Shown: positions 26,056 through 38,700 of the stretch, in pieces
How positions within the stretch are numbered: the stretch's first letter is position 1
How the letters are laid out: every line of letters begins with the position of its first letter
Assembly: GCA_907164885.2 (NCBI GenBank)
Contig: OU015496.1
Coordinates: 131,523,875-131,587,874, forward strand
Reading direction: 5' to 3'
Length of the DNA: 64,000 nucleotides
Source of the DNA: Dolomedes plantarius
Taxonomy: Eukaryota; Arthropoda; Arachnida; Araneae; Dolomedidae
Program-made: the position numbers and the translations under genes
The notes under the pieces: generated by a model
Databases searched by the model: none
What the model saw: only the letters and a program-made list of their open reading frames with translations
What the model was told of the DNA's origin: nothing

Positions 26056-26345
26056 AATATTCCAAAGAGAGAGGTTACAACGGTAATCCGTATACCGGGA
26101 ATTTACCCAGTAAAAAATGATTAATGAAAAAAAGAAAACAAAAGGAGTAATAGAAAATTAACTTTAAATAACACCAAATAACTACAAAATAACAATATTC
26201 CATGACTATCACAGACATATTCCAAAGAGTTTCAACGGTAATCCGTATACTGGGAATTAACCCAGTAAAAAAGGTTAAATGAAAAAAAGAAAACAAAAGG
26301 AGTAATATTAGAAAATTAACTTTAAAGAACACCAAATAACTACAA
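26056..26345. repeat. Direct duplication, ~159-bp period
   Basis: The phrase CAACGGTAATCCGTATAC(C/T)G followed by GGGAATT(T/A)ACCCAGTAAAAAA begins near 26077 and again near 26235. Both copies continue through AAAGAAAACAAAAGGAGTAAT and ACACCAAATAACTACAAAAT. Confidence 0.88.
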
Positions 26346-26469
26346 AATTCACTGCCCTTCAAAAATATTCAATAATAACACAATTTCCTTAGCAAATACA
26401 AAATAAACAAAAAGTGAAAACAGTAAATAAAGCACAATAATTGATGTATAATAAATAGTTTTTTATATG

Positions 26470-27105
26470 GGGATGTTTTCATAAGGAAAGGAATGACAAA
26501 TCGGGGAAAATTTTCATATTAGAACATAAAATTGCGTGTATTATTTTTGCATTTTAAAATGTTCTCTTAGATTGTAGGCCATTTTGAAGATAAGTGTTAT
26601 ATGTATCATGTGTGAGAAGGAAATTAAAATAGTAGCATCAAGATTTTGTGCAGAGTGATAGGCGTTTTAGCTAAATTTCAGATTAATATTATACGTTCGG
26701 AGTCAATTTTAAAAAAAAAAGGTTGTTTTGGTTTTTTATGGTAAAATTTCACTTGAAATTAAAAAAAGAACAAAAACTTACCTCTAAATAGCCTACTTTT
26801 TTATAAATTGGTCAATTTGCCTACTTTTTTATAAATTGGTCAATTTGCCTACTTTTTTATAAATTGGTCAATTTGGAGTAATTTTTATTGAAATTTAGCT
26901 AAAACGCCTATCACTTTGTACAAAATCCTAATGCTACTATTTTAATTACCTTCTCACACATGATACATATGACAGTTATCTTCAAAATGACCTACAATCT
27001 AAGAGACAATTTGAAAATTCAAAAATAATACATGCAATTTTATGTTCCAATATGAAAATAATCCCCGATTCGTCATTCCTTTCCTTATAAAAACAGCCCA
27101 AAATA
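26470..27105. repeat. Large inverted repeat with ~210-bp arms
   Basis: The left arm (about 26470-26685) and the right arm (about 26890-27105) are reverse complements with few differences. Shared blocks include AAAGGAATGAC, AAATTGC(G)TGTATTATTTTTG, CTTAGATTGTAGG(C/T)CATTTTGAAGATAA and GATAGGCGTTTTAGCTAAATTTC. The roughly 200-base spacer includes the 28-bp triplicate. A third, direct copy of the left arm with its upstream flank runs from about 27283 to 27600. Transcription through it would give a long hairpin RNA. No coding sequence. Confidence 0.9.
26795..26878. repeat. 28-bp tandem repeat, three units
   Basis: GCCTACTTTTTTATAAATTG plus GTCAATTT is repeated three times with almost no change, inside the loop of the inverted repeat. 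A related inverted TTGATCAATTTATAAAAAA phrase occurs near 27606. Confidence 0.93.
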
Positions 27106-28560
27106 AAAAAAAACTATAATTATATCACAAAAATATTGCAAAGAGTTGTAGACAGAAGCATAAAAAGAATGAATATTCAAATAAAGTAACTAAATTAAAC
27201 AAAAAATGACAGATAGGAAAATTAGAAAATTAACTAAATGCAAAATGGTAAAGTAAATAAAACATAATTATATTTCACTGGCCTTCAAAAATATTCAATA
27301 ACAACACAATTTCCTTAGCAAATACAAAATAAACAAAAAGTGAACAATAATTGGTGTATAATAAATAGTTTTTAATTTGGGGCTGCTTTTATAAGGAAAT
27401 GAATCATGAATCGGACAAAATTTTCATATTGAAACATAAAATTGCGTGTATTATTTTTGCATTTTAAAATTTTCTCTTAGATTGTAGGTCATTTAGAAGA
27501 TAACTGTCATATGTAACACATGTGAGCGGGAAATTAAAATATTAGCTTTAGGATTTTGTGCAGAGTGAGAGATGTTTTAGCTAAATATCATTAAAACTTA
27601 CTTCAAATTGATCAATTTATAAAAAAGATATGCTATTTAGAGGTACGTTTTTGTTTCTTTTTTTTATTTTTAAGTGCTATTTTAGCATAAAAGACCAAAA
27701 AAACCTTTACAAAGTTATTTTTTCTGAAAGCTAAAGACAAACATAATCAAAGCTCAGCACAAACATAATTAACAGTTGTTTTAAAACACCCCTGGTTAAC
27801 ATTGTTAAGTTTCGGAGTATTAGAATAAAAATAACAAAAAATATTCCAGAGTTTCAGACAAAAGAAAGAATATGCAAAAAAGTAACTAAATTAAACAATA
27901 ATTGACAGAATACAGAAAAAGTGAACACCGGCAAAAGTAAATAAAACGCTTCCTTGTGCGCATGCGCAGTTCTTATGAATGATTGATTCCAACGCCTAGA
28001 GTATCGCGTTGGAAAAATCGCGTAGGAAATTTGTGTTGAAGTATCGTTCTTTAAAATTCAATAAAAAATCGAAATTTTAAGATAGATACTTGAAATGAAG
28101 TTTATATGCATAAGAAAGCTTTCATCTTCCAGATGATGTAAATAGTTTCTTTGTAAGAGAAAAACTCGAAGAGCATCAACCGTAGATCCTCAAAATTGCG
28201 TAAATTTCTCGAAAAAGTGTGTTTAATATTTCGATAAAAATATTAGTCTGTTTTAAATTATTTTTAAACAAATGAGGTTTTGTTTGAAGGAGAAATTTCT
28301 GTAGTCTTAGATTTTAAAAAGATCAAAATTCTACGATATTTTTTGCCGAGATATCGTAATCTGAAGTTAAAAAAACATAAAATATCCCACAAAACATAAA
28401 ATTAAAAAAAAATTTAAATTCGGGCTTCAAGGTGCACTTTCCCATAGTCTGCACTACCCGTGTGCTAAATTTCATGGCTGTAAATTTCATAGATTCGTCT
28501 GGAGGCCGCCCACACACACATACATACGCACGCACGCAAACATTCGCTTTTATTAATGAT

Positions 28561-29937
28561 ATATATATATATATATAAGTGTTGGCCTTGCAAAGGGGGT
28601 ATGAAATTCCCCGTTGTAAAGAGGGAATCGGAAAAATAGGTCCCGTAAACTAAAGGTTAAGTATCCACAGATCCAATAGAAAATATGGTAAATTAAAACA
28701 CATACCATTAAAAATAATAACATAAATGGTACGATTATAAATGATATGTGATTGATTGCTGTGATATAAAATTGTACACAACTACTGAATTCCGTTGTTA
28801 GTCATTGAGATTCATATCTCATGTAGGAAATATTAATAAAGAACTATCTCTACAATCATAAAATATCTGTAGTTCTCAGGGTTCAAAAGGTATAAATCGT
28901 AGTATTTTTTTCAAAATCATAATTAACACATTTTTACACTGAAAATATTGCTAATATTCTTTCCCTTCAAAATATGACCAAGGAAAATTAAGCTCACTTT
29001 TGTAGACAAATTATTTTATTGAGTCCACAAGAAAATACATGACAGCCAGTTTGGTTCGTAAAATTAATGCAAAAGTTTAACAATTCCTGTTTGAGAGTGA
29101 TAGATAATTATATCAGGACCCTTAACGTTCAACTCCCAATGTCTTAACAATTTCCTCTCACTTTAAATAGATAGTATGCTTATATAGTAACCAAAGAACA
29201 TAAATTTAGCAAATACACGTCGATTATACAATAACCTACTAGAGTTCCCACAAATTATCTTTTTAGTGATTAATTACGTATCTCCCACCTCCTACTCTAA
29301 TTTTCACAGATATATTCCTATTGTGAAGTCTTTTATTCAGGGTCGATATCATATTCATACCTTCGCTGGCTTGAGGAATATACACTGAGCTTTTTATATC
29401 ATGTTCCGTATAAGCAGAATATCCCATAGAAATATCATTCTGACATTTTTTTTTTCCATCCTAAGTATATTTTCTTGTGTCATCTTAGTTTCATGTGCTA
29501 AGAGAAATTAAATTCATTGAAAAGTTTGACTTTTAGGATTGCAAAGCAAGCAATCGGTCTTAGTGTGGACTTCAGTCAGAAAGTAAAAATGAAACATCTC
29601 CCTAAGGTAATGCTGATATTAGATCCGTTGAAATCAGTATTATTCGTAAATAACAGCCTAAATTTAATTTGTGTTATTTGTGAAATGTATAAAACGAAAT
29701 ATAATTCATTGTCCTTCTCACTTATGTTTCACCTCAAATTAAGACAATGAGGAATATAGGGAATTGTACCCATGCTATACATGACTCTGTCACCTGTGTC
29801 GAAAATTATTTCTATTTTATGTAAACTTTAAAACATGACAACACATTTATGAGCCTTGAACAAGTTTTGAAAATTCAACAGAGTAGGTATAAACTAATCG
29901 AACGTTTAATGTAAACAGTTTTATTCAAGCATATTAA
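28561..29937. other. AT-rich DNA, no gene seen
   Basis: It begins with a short (TA)n (to about 28578) and a GC-richer stretch to about 28670. A 77-codon plus frame at 29517-29750 shows no recognised domain. Nothing else supportable. Confidence 0.4.
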
Positions 29938-30465
29938 AATAACTAAAGCCTGCGCTTTCTTAAGTGAATGTCATGGAAGAGTAAGTATCAGAGGGAAATT
30001 GTATTAAATATTAGAATAACTAATGCTAAGTCTTTCTTACGTGAATAGCCAAAGAAGTGATATGTATCACAAGGAAATTGTCTATGTTATAACAATAACT
30101 AATGCTAACGCTTTCTCAAATGAATAGTCAAGGAAGAGATACATATCACAGGGTATTCTCTTAAATATAACAATCACTAATGCAAATTTTTTCTTACGTG
30201 AATAGTCAAGAAAAAGATAATTTTCACTGGGCAATTATCTGAATTATTACACAATAACAATTGCTAAATATTTTTTTAAGTGGATAGACAAGTATGAGAT
30301 AAGTAACGAAAGGGAAATTGTCTGAATTATAACAGTAGCAAATGTTAATTATTTCTTATCTAAATAGGCAAGGATGATATGCATATTACAGGGAACTTTG
30401 TTTAATTACAATGACTATTGCTAACTGAATAGTCAAAGAAGATATAGGAACCATAGAGATACGCC
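29938..30465. repeat. Diverged ~79-bp tandem repeat, about 7 units
   Basis: The anchor AATAACTAATGC(TAA) or its variants falls near 29938, 30015, 30094, 30172, 30253, 30333 and 30411, giving spacings of 77 to 81. Each unit then has CTTTCTTA.GTGAATAG(T)CAA(G)GAAG.GATA and (A/T)CA.AGGGAAATTGT. It is clearly tandem but old. No coding sense. Confidence 0.85.
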
Positions 30466-31314
30466 AGAAAATGTTTGAATGATAGCAGAATCAGCAATTT
30501 AAAAATGTATTAACTTTATAAATGGAAACTAAAATAAGGAAAAGAAATTGTTACAAAAAAATAAAGTAAATTTAAATTTTTTCTTTTAGAATATCTTCTA
30601 CTTATTTAAATAATCATATTTTTACAGTGCCGTATTTAGCCACATCACTTTCAAAATATCACTTTATTAAGGGCTGTCAATGAAAAAAAATTTCACAAAA
30701 TATTAATTTTGTATATAGCTGGAAAATCTATTGCATAACAGGTTTCGTAAGACACACTTTTTATTCCTACAGACATACACGTATTCGTTCTCTTTTAAAA
30801 GGATGTATTTATGCCTCAAGCGGAAAGGTTTATGGATAAAAAGACTTCCAAACAACGTATACGGAATAACATCTCAGAAAAATAGCACAATTTGGATTCG
30901 GTTTCAAGACATACTCTTCCGATCCAAAGGGAAATTGAAAACTTTTATCTTTATCATATTTTTAATAGCTTTTCAACATCCTTTAACCTCCTCATGCTTG
31001 GGTTGATACGCATTGTGTTTCCAAACAGTTTTTCTATTATATAGGAAGTAATTCCAAAGATAAATTGATATAGAGATAAATACTTTGAAGTATGAAACAT
31101 GCTATTAAAGATTCAGGATTTTGAATTCTACATATATAAAATGGGAATTGTGATAGTATCATTATTAATATATATTTTATATCACCGATGATTACCAGCG
31201 AACCTCGTTCCTCAAGTTTTATTCTGGAAAAATGAAAATGAAGGAACTTATAACAATTAGATATATTTTTCTTTTTAATTTTATAATCATACTATATAAC
31301 TCCCTCCATATATT
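30466..31314. other. AT-rich DNA, one unassigned frame
   Basis: A plus-strand frame at 30731-31006 (91 codons) is rich in aromatic and basic residues, with a hydrophobic stretch near its end. I recognise nothing in it and do not call a gene. Confidence 0.35.
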
Positions 31315-31315
31315 T

Positions 31316-31327
31316 ACACACACACAC

Positions 31328-31380
<53 letters not shown>
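31316..31380. repeat. (CA)n(TA)n microsatellite
   Basis: Short ACAC block followed by about 50 bases of TA repeat. Confidence 0.94.
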
Positions 31381-31382
<2 letters not shown>

Positions 31383-32176
31383 TATAGGACGAGGTTCAAA
31401 TTGAAAAGCCAGTATAAGCTATATTACACTATGCAGCCTGAATCTAAAATCATGAAGAGATAAGTATTGAAAAGGTTTTAGACAGCATCTCTTCATCAGC
31501 GGTGTCTATGCTGTCTAAAAACCAATGTATTGTTTCTGATAAGTATGAGCAAACCAATAAGCATACTTAGACACCGAAAAATCCATAAGAAACAGATGAA
31601 ATGAATAAAAAAGTTGCTCAATCAAAGAACACCAAGCCTGGCGCTAGAGAATATTGAAGTTAAAAGTAGGAAACTGCAAGGAGACTGACGTCACAAACCT
31701 TGCAACCATGGAGTTAATGGAAACACAGATGCAGACTTACAATGGAGACTGTGTTGTAGAATATATACACCAAAATTAATACTGTATTATTATTATTATA
31801 AATTAATAGTGATATATTATTATTTATTATTATTATTATTACTTAAGATTATAAATATTATTCATTAATATTACTTAAGAATAATTGTTTTTACAAAATA
31901 AACTTATTATATTACTTATTATAATTCATTACTAATTAAGAACAACATATTAAGCTATTCATTAAATCTAAAACAACCAATTATGTTCTTGGAAAGACTA
32001 TCGGGGTAACGATTACGTTTTAGCACAACTAACAAGTCTATAATATTCTTATTCCTATTGTCTTTAGAACAAAGCATATTTATACGTACTAGCGGATTTA
32101 CAATAATTATATTGAAAACAGATTTATATAAACAAGTTAGGTAATTTTAAAATTTAACAATATTAAATTCATAATC
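31381..32176. other. Unidentified DNA with a 13-bp perfect hairpin
   Basis: TTTTAGACAGCAT (about 31474) and ATGCTGTCTAAAA (about 31507) are perfect inverted repeats around a loop of about 20 bases. A related AGACACCG phrase follows near 31568. The part from 31780 to 31930 is TTATTA-rich low complexity. It could be the 3' region of the RT relic that follows on the minus strand, but that is inference. Confidence 0.35.
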
Positions 32177-32976
32177 TTATCTTTTATCATATATGTCAAA
32201 AGTAAAATTACTATGAGAATTTACTTTGATATTAATATCTAAAAAGTTTACATTAATATTATTTTGGCTACTTTGCATTAGTTCCAGATTATGAGGGTAA
32301 AAATTTAAGAGTATTTTATTACTACTTTCCTTAATGAATATATCTATATACTTTGTAAATGCTATTATCAATATTATCAATATTATCAACTTCAAAATAA
32401 TGTAAGTATAAATTGGCAAGCATACTAGAAGCATTTCCACATTGTGGTACACATTTAGTCTGTATGTATATACTTGTATATATACATACATATATAGTCT
32501 GTACAGTATATACTTGTATGTATACATACATATATAGTCTGTATGTATATACTATTGTGCATGATATAATTATGTTTAGTAACAAAATCTAAAAGACTAT
32601 TTAAATTAGTAAGATTAAAATCTTTGCTTAAGTATTGAATATTGTTATGTACTAAATTTAAAATTACTCTATATAAATCATTTATATTCATATTATTGAA
32701 TAAATCTTTAAAATCAAAAGTAACTATTGATTTACAATTATTTATTGTTTTTAGTTTTCTAATAAGGCTAAAGCTATTATCTACGATACCACAAACAGCA
32801 GAAGTTATTATTGTATAAATTAATTTCAGGTAATTTAATGATATAACACTTGCTTTAGTAGCATAAGTGTTGTAACCACAGGTTACTTCTCTAAAATATA
32901 ACTCTAAAGGTCTAAAAAATTTGAATCTTAAGAATACCCTATCCAGTTTTACAAAAGCATGGTATGACATAGCCAA
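32177..32976 (-). pseudogene. Reverse-transcriptase-like relic with repeat expansion inside
   Basis: Read on the minus strand from 32976, the frame gives ATKASVISLNYLKLIYT, VDNSFSLIRKLKTINN and SIVTFDFKDLFNNMNINDL, which resembles the RT region around the first catalytic Asp (FDFKDL). After LLDFVTKHNYIMHNSIYIQT an expanded block of about 110 bases (32455-32560) repeats the TGTATGTATATACTTG / CATACATATATAGTCTG theme. Beyond it VPQCGNASSMLANLYLHYFE is readable, a likely RT B-motif with Cys where Gly is usual. Then comes a YIDIFIKESS segment where a Y-x-D-D motif is expected, so one Asp seems lost. Frameshifts separate the parts. The type (Penelope-like or another non-LTR group) is not settled; no GIY-YIG or other endonuclease is visible. 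Confidence 0.6.
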
Positions 32977-33338
32977 TCTACCACCCTTGTTAATGTAATA
33001 TCCTTACGATTGCATCACCAATATTTAGGAACACTTGGTACGTGACAAAACGAATACCGCCCAAATGCAAATCACAAACCTAGCCGTGGGTTGCAAGGGA
33101 AAATCGCTGGTCAACTTATTTTAACTAAAAGTGTTCTCTCTTTGATTTAGGTGAGCAAATTGGAGGAAAGCCCTTTATGAAGTAAGGCAGATACATTGGT
33201 TCCAAGGGGGGGGGGGCTGTAGGGTCAATTGCCTCTCCCCAAAATGCCCGGCGTATTTTTTCTTTCATAGCCTAAAATTATATAATCGTAGACCTAATAC
33301 TAAACGAGTTTAAATTTAAAATGAGACGATGTTTATTT

Positions 33339-33339
<1 letters not shown>
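32977..33339. other. No gene seen; G-run at ~33207
   Basis: Mixed-composition DNA next to the RT relic with a run of ten Gs near 33207. It may be its 5' part; no frame supports this. Confidence 0.35.

Positions 33340-33383
<44 letters not shown>
33340..33383. repeat. (TA)n microsatellite
   Basis: About 44 bases of TA repeat. Confidence 0.93.
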
Positions 33384-35270
33384 CTTTAAGAGCCTAGACT
33401 GGAGCCGCCACTGGGTAGATATGACAATTTTTGTCGCCAGAGCATTTTCGTATTTGGGAAATAACTTCCCTCTTTCCCAGTGGGTGTTGCAGACGGCCAG
33501 AAAGGTTTGGTAATTTCAGTCAGAGACCCTTAGATAACAACTTGAAAAAAAAAAGACGCGAACTTGAAAGTCTCGATTGACGTGCAATGTCCTCTTTAGA
33601 CAATGAATTCTTTGAAGTCGCGATCTCACGATAAATCTTTGAATATTATTGCATGTTTATGTGGGGCTTGCATTTTCCGACTCGATTTAAAGCACAAATC
33701 GCCCCTAAACTTTTAGAATATTTTAATAAAAATTTAACAAATGTGAAACTTGGTTGCACGAACAGGAAATACCTTTTTGTAGCGAAAATACATTGTATAA
33801 GACTTTCCTGATAACGAGAATGTTACCAGCTCGTCACACATGCTCCTTGGAGCTTGCTTCAAGCTAATTTTATTTTGGAGCTGATGGATGTGGGGCATAC
33901 CTCAGTAAAATATGCATACCAAGTTTCGAAAATTGGATTGCTAGAAGTGGCATGTCATGGTTTTGCAATTCACCACAGACTCTATTCAGGGGACTGTTAG
34001 CATTTTGGAATTCTATAATGCTCATTACACACTCATACCTTCAGTAATAATTCGCATTCATTTATTTTCCACTATCAACAGTTTGTGAGTACATACCACG
34101 ATGCATACAAAATAATATCTTTCTGCTTGTGAATAAAGTTCTCAAACTGACAAATACGTTAAATTTAAGAACTTTTGTTTAACATATATAACTTATATCA
34201 ATATATGTTAATATAAACATATTTTTATCCGTATCTTTATTTGTTGTTTTGCATTACTCCTGCGTACGCATGCACAAACTCCCCCCTCCCCTCCACACAC
34301 ACACACATATCTCAAGAGTAATTATGGAAATTTTAAACCATAATTGGTTTATAATTATTAGGAAGTGTTGAAGTACTATAACTTTGTTCTCACTAGTTAT
34401 CTAGTAGCAAATTTTAAAGGAAAAATGTTGCAGAAAACAGTTATGCGAAGAATAAATTTCTTTCAAAATGTTATTTTCTAGTTAACCGAACTAGAGATTT
34501 CAACACTGCTTCAACGGTTCTCTGTTGTCTGCTACGCTTCACAGCTAGATGACCCACGCACCACTGACTTCACCAATTTACTTCACAGGGATCTCTCTAT
34601 CCAATCTAATTCTTTTGAAAGTCCGGAGTTTGAACACATTGTTCGCTGAAAGTTATTCCGATAAAGCACAGGACGGAAGATAAATTTAGAAGTAATTTGT
34701 CCCCATCACAAGATTTGGGAGAAAATGATAAATATTTTTAAAATAATTATCCTCTAACGTATTACATATTATCAATATAAATTCCGTAGTTTTACAAGAG
34801 AAAATGGAACAATAAAACTTTTTGAGTCATTTTAATTGAATTGGGTGCATTAAAATTCATATTTATTTCTTAAATTCAAGGTGTATTTTGAAATTCAACA
34901 ACTATTATGAAAACTCTTGTTGGCCTCTTCATTTAATCTTTTGAGGATTTTAAGAGAAATTGAAGTAATAGTTCTTTACGTGAATTTAATTACCTAATTA
35001 TTTTAATATGTTTTAGAGATTCCCCGATTCTGTCTTTAAAGATATTTGATATGTAAGAGTTCATTTTGTATGCTAAGAGTTGAATAAAAACATTTAATTA
35101 GAAAATCCGTATTCCATACTTTGAAAATATAATACAATCTTCACAAAAAGTCGCCATCTTCTATAAAGAGTTTAATGTTCTTGTTGCTCCTCCCCCTTGG
35201 CCTAGACACCTAGACTAAGTGTAAAAGACATTGCATAATAAAATCTAATACAACGACCACTCATGCAACA
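33384..35270. other. Nearly 1.9 kb without a recognisable gene
   Basis: Composition is slightly less AT-rich than elsewhere. There are small pyrimidine and CA tracts near 34280-34308. I see no RNA gene, no inverted ends and no long frame. It is the best candidate in the window for unique host intergenic DNA. Confidence 0.4.
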
Positions 35271-35275
35271 GCTGT

Positions 35276-35593
35276 TGTAACATAAATTAATTATCCGACT
35301 CCGAGTCCTTTACGAAACACTGACATTTATTTACAATTAAACTCACAGCACAGTTACAGAAATCTTACAATTATTTACGGCCTTTCATTTAAGCCGCCCA
35401 GATATTTCAACTCGACTGGTCGAGCCACCACATGGTTCTGAGCCGCGCAAATCGGATCTCAACGCGACAACAAGTTACTTTCGTTTTAACACGTGACATA
35501 AACATATAGTATTTTCCCTCCCGTAGGAGAGTAAAACCAAACTTCCCCGTTTATAGGGACCAACAGTTGCAGACGGAGATTTGAGTCGTAACA
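35276..35593 (-). repeat. BEL/Pao 3' LTR
   Basis: 318 bases. On the minus strand it begins TGTTACGACTC and ends GTTACA. It is identical by eye to the 5' LTR. Confidence 0.96.
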
Positions 35594-35607
35594 TCCTCCG
35601 CCCCCAA
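35594..35607 (-). other. Polypurine tract of BEL/Pao element
   Basis: On the minus strand TTGGGGGCGGAGGA stands directly before the 3' LTR, the expected plus-strand priming site. Confidence 0.8.
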
Positions 35608-35797
35608 TGAAGACATTCATTACTTCTTACAACATAATAAGTACAACATAATAAATCAAAAAATTTTACACTCAATTATTACAAAATTAATAAAGAACAA
35701 TATTAATACTAACAAAAAATAAGACACTTATTAAATGAAACAAACAATATAACTTGATAGCTGTCTGGTAAATCACAACCTCAGTATTAAAGTTGGA

Positions 35798-38700
35798 TCA
35801 CGGCTTACCTATCTCCATATGATGCAGAAGCTGAATCGGTCGTTTGATTTGACCTGTAGCTGTTTTCAGCGTGACAGCTCTTACCTGTTTGTCTCTGCCA
35901 AAATGCAATTCAGTTACTCTTCCCATTCTCCACATTTACCGTGGCATCTTATCATCTGCTATCAAGACTACGTCACCTACATTAAATTGACAAGTTACAT
36001 TAACTGGTTTTATAAAATTTACATTTCTTAACTGTAAAAGGTACTCTCCCTTCCATCGTTTCCAAAACTGATTTAAAAGCTTTTCACGGTATAAATATCT
36101 CTTAATTAACACTTTATGAGTACTGGATACACTTCCAGAAATTGATTTGCCAATATGGGGAGGTAAGGCAGTTATTCTTCTTCCAATGAGGAAATGAGCT
36201 GGAGTGAGAGGGGATGGTTCTGTAGGTTCGTTATAGACATAAGTAAGAGGTCTAGAGTTCAAAATGGATTCAATCTCTGCAAGTATTGTTTGCAGTTCTT
36301 CAAAAGTTACCAAAGCCCTCCCAAGAATTTTCCTCAAAACAACCTTTGTCATACGAACCATCCGCTCCCAATATCCGCCCCACCAAGCGGCCTTTTCTAC
36401 TATGTACTGCCACGTAATCCCCTTTTTTCCAAAATAATTTTGTATGTCTAAGTCCTTTATGTTCGTATACAATTTCTTGAGTTCGGTGTCTGCACCTTTG
36501 AAAGTCAAGGCATTGTCCGAGTTAATAATTCGACAAACACCTCTCCTTGAAACAAATCGTCTAAACGCTAGTAGGAAATGTTCACTACTTAAGCTGGACA
36601 CAACTTCCAAATGAACAGCTCGAGTGACGGCGCAGGTAAATAATGCGATGTAATTTTTGCAATTGTCCTTTGTATATAAGGGTCCTGCAAAGTCTATTGC
36701 AGTGACTTCAAAAGGTTGGGATTCCTGAGTTCTGGTTGCAGGAAGTGGAGCTACTACCTGCCTTCCTTGTTTAGCCTTGAATCGTCTGCATCGTAAACAC
36801 TTGTTTAAACAGGACTTTACAGCTTGCCTGCCACGAATTATCCAAAATCGTTCTCTGAGCTGTGTGAGAGTGTCAGAAACACCAGAATGAAGCACGTTCT
36901 TATGCTCTCTCATTATCAAAAGCTCAGTAAATTTAGTCTTGCTCGGGAGAATTATTGGATGTTTAGATTGAACATCTAAATCAGAACTCTGCAGTCTTCC
37001 GTTTAATACTATTAACCCATCAGTGGTCAAAATTGGATCTAAACCATATAGCTTAGAGTCAGAATCAATTGTGGTTTTCGTTTTTAATTGGTTATACTCT
37101 TTACCAAAGTTCCTTCGTTGCACGATTCGAAGCCAATAGTTCTCTGCGATAGAGATTTCATGTGCTGTTAAAGCACCCGTAGATTTTATACATTTTGGTT
37201 TAGAATTGTTCACAAACCTCATGATATATGCACTTATTCTTATGACCTTTCTTAGGTCACTATACTTGTGAAGGTCCAATAGTGGTTCAACAGTTTCGAA
37301 GTTTACATGAAACGCAACGACCTTTCGCTTCTCTTCCTCAACACCTTCAGTATCTGAACTGACCCTCGTCGTTGTTACCTCACTTGGAATATTTAACTCT
37401 GCAAGCCAAGGTGGCCCTGAAATCCAAGCCTTATCATTGATTAGAGCTTGTGCTCTTATTCCTCTAGTGAGCTTATCGGCTGGATTGAATTTTCCATTGC
37501 AGAATTGCCATCTCGATGGATCAGTCCTTTCCTTTATCTCTACCACGCGATTTCTCACAAATATCTTCCAGTTATCTGCAACGCCTTTTATCCAATGAAT
37601 ACAAATCTGGGAGTCAGTCCAGTAAAATATATTCCTTGGTTCTACCATAGGAAAGGTAGACTGTAAATATGACCCCAGTCTTGCTGATAGTAGGGTCCCC
37701 ATTAACTCGAGTCTTGGTAGTGTCATCCTTTTCAGTGGGGCTAAACGAGACTTCGATATTATGAAACACGTTACGTATCTATTTAACTTTCTCATTCTAA
37801 AGTATGCTACCGATCCATAGCATTTGGGACTGGCATCTGAGAATATGTGTAATTCAACAGAATCCCAGCAAATTTCACTGAAATATAATCTGGGTATCTC
37901 AAAGAATTTCAACTTCTCAACGTCGTTCAGCCACTCCAGAAATTCTGTTTCAATTTCACTAGGAACACCTTCATCCCATTGAAGGCCTCTTTCCCACAAC
38001 ATTTGGACTATTATCTTGAGTCGTACTGAAAAGGGGTTCATTATACCCATAGGGTCAAATAACATTCCACAAGCTGCTAAAATATTACGTTTCGTTATCG
38101 GCTTATCTCCTTTCAATTTCTTAAACTGACTAGTGTCAATTCTCAATTTGTCATTTACATTGTCCCAAATAATACCCAAAATTTTCAATGGTATGCCAGA
38201 CTCTTCCGAAATTTCACGACAGTCGATGCCATTCTCCCTCCATAGTTCATTGAGCTCTGGGGAATTTGATATCCATCTACGAAGATTCATACTGGCTTGA
38301 TCAAGTATAAATATCGTTTCCTTACTCAGTTTTAGAACATGGTCGATATCCGTAGATCCTGATATTAAGTCGTCGACATATAACTCTTTTAACATGTCGC
38401 AAGATTCGCTGTGGGATTCTTCATATTTCTTTAAGTGAAGCCGCACTGTCGCAGTTAGTAAAAACGGTGAACACTTTATCCCAAAAGGAACTCTTGCAAT
38501 CTGCAACACTTGGAAATTTGGAGGATCGAAATGGAGATTTGGCCCCTGCCCATTAATCCACAGGAACTTTAAAAAATCTCTATCCCCCTCGGCAATTCCT
38601 ACTTCAAGAAACGCGCGCTGAATGTCGGCGCAAAAAGCGATTGGATTTAATCTGAACTTCAAAATGATTTTCAATAAGTCGGGATTCAAATTGGGCCCGC

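Larger units (their letters stand above)
25764..28560. repeat. Composite 2.8-kb noncoding repeat element
   Basis: It starts after TATATA with ACTAGCTGAAGTACCCAGCG and ATGCCCGGGATTTT. It ends with CACACATACATACGCACG and ATTCGCTTTTATTAATGATA, running into (TA)n. Both termini match an arthropod repeat type I remember (a GTACCC..GCCCGGG start and a CATTCGCTTTTAT..ATATAT end), whose class I cannot name with confidence. Similar starts occur at 44957 and 51378, also beside TA arrays. The interior has no RT, transposase or other coding domain. It contains a direct duplication, a large inverted repeat and a 28-bp triplicate (separate entries). Confidence 0.6.

Noticed and set aside
30731..31006. 91-codon plus-strand frame as a small gene
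   Set aside because: No domain, no support from flanking signals, and the composition is similar to random AT-rich frames in the region.
31468..31520. Hammerhead-ribozyme-like CTGATGAAG on the minus strand beside a hairpin
   Set aside because: The CTGATGA box is present, but the required GAAA box and cleavage-site stem arrangement are not seen. The perfect 13-base inverted repeat is kept only as a hairpin.
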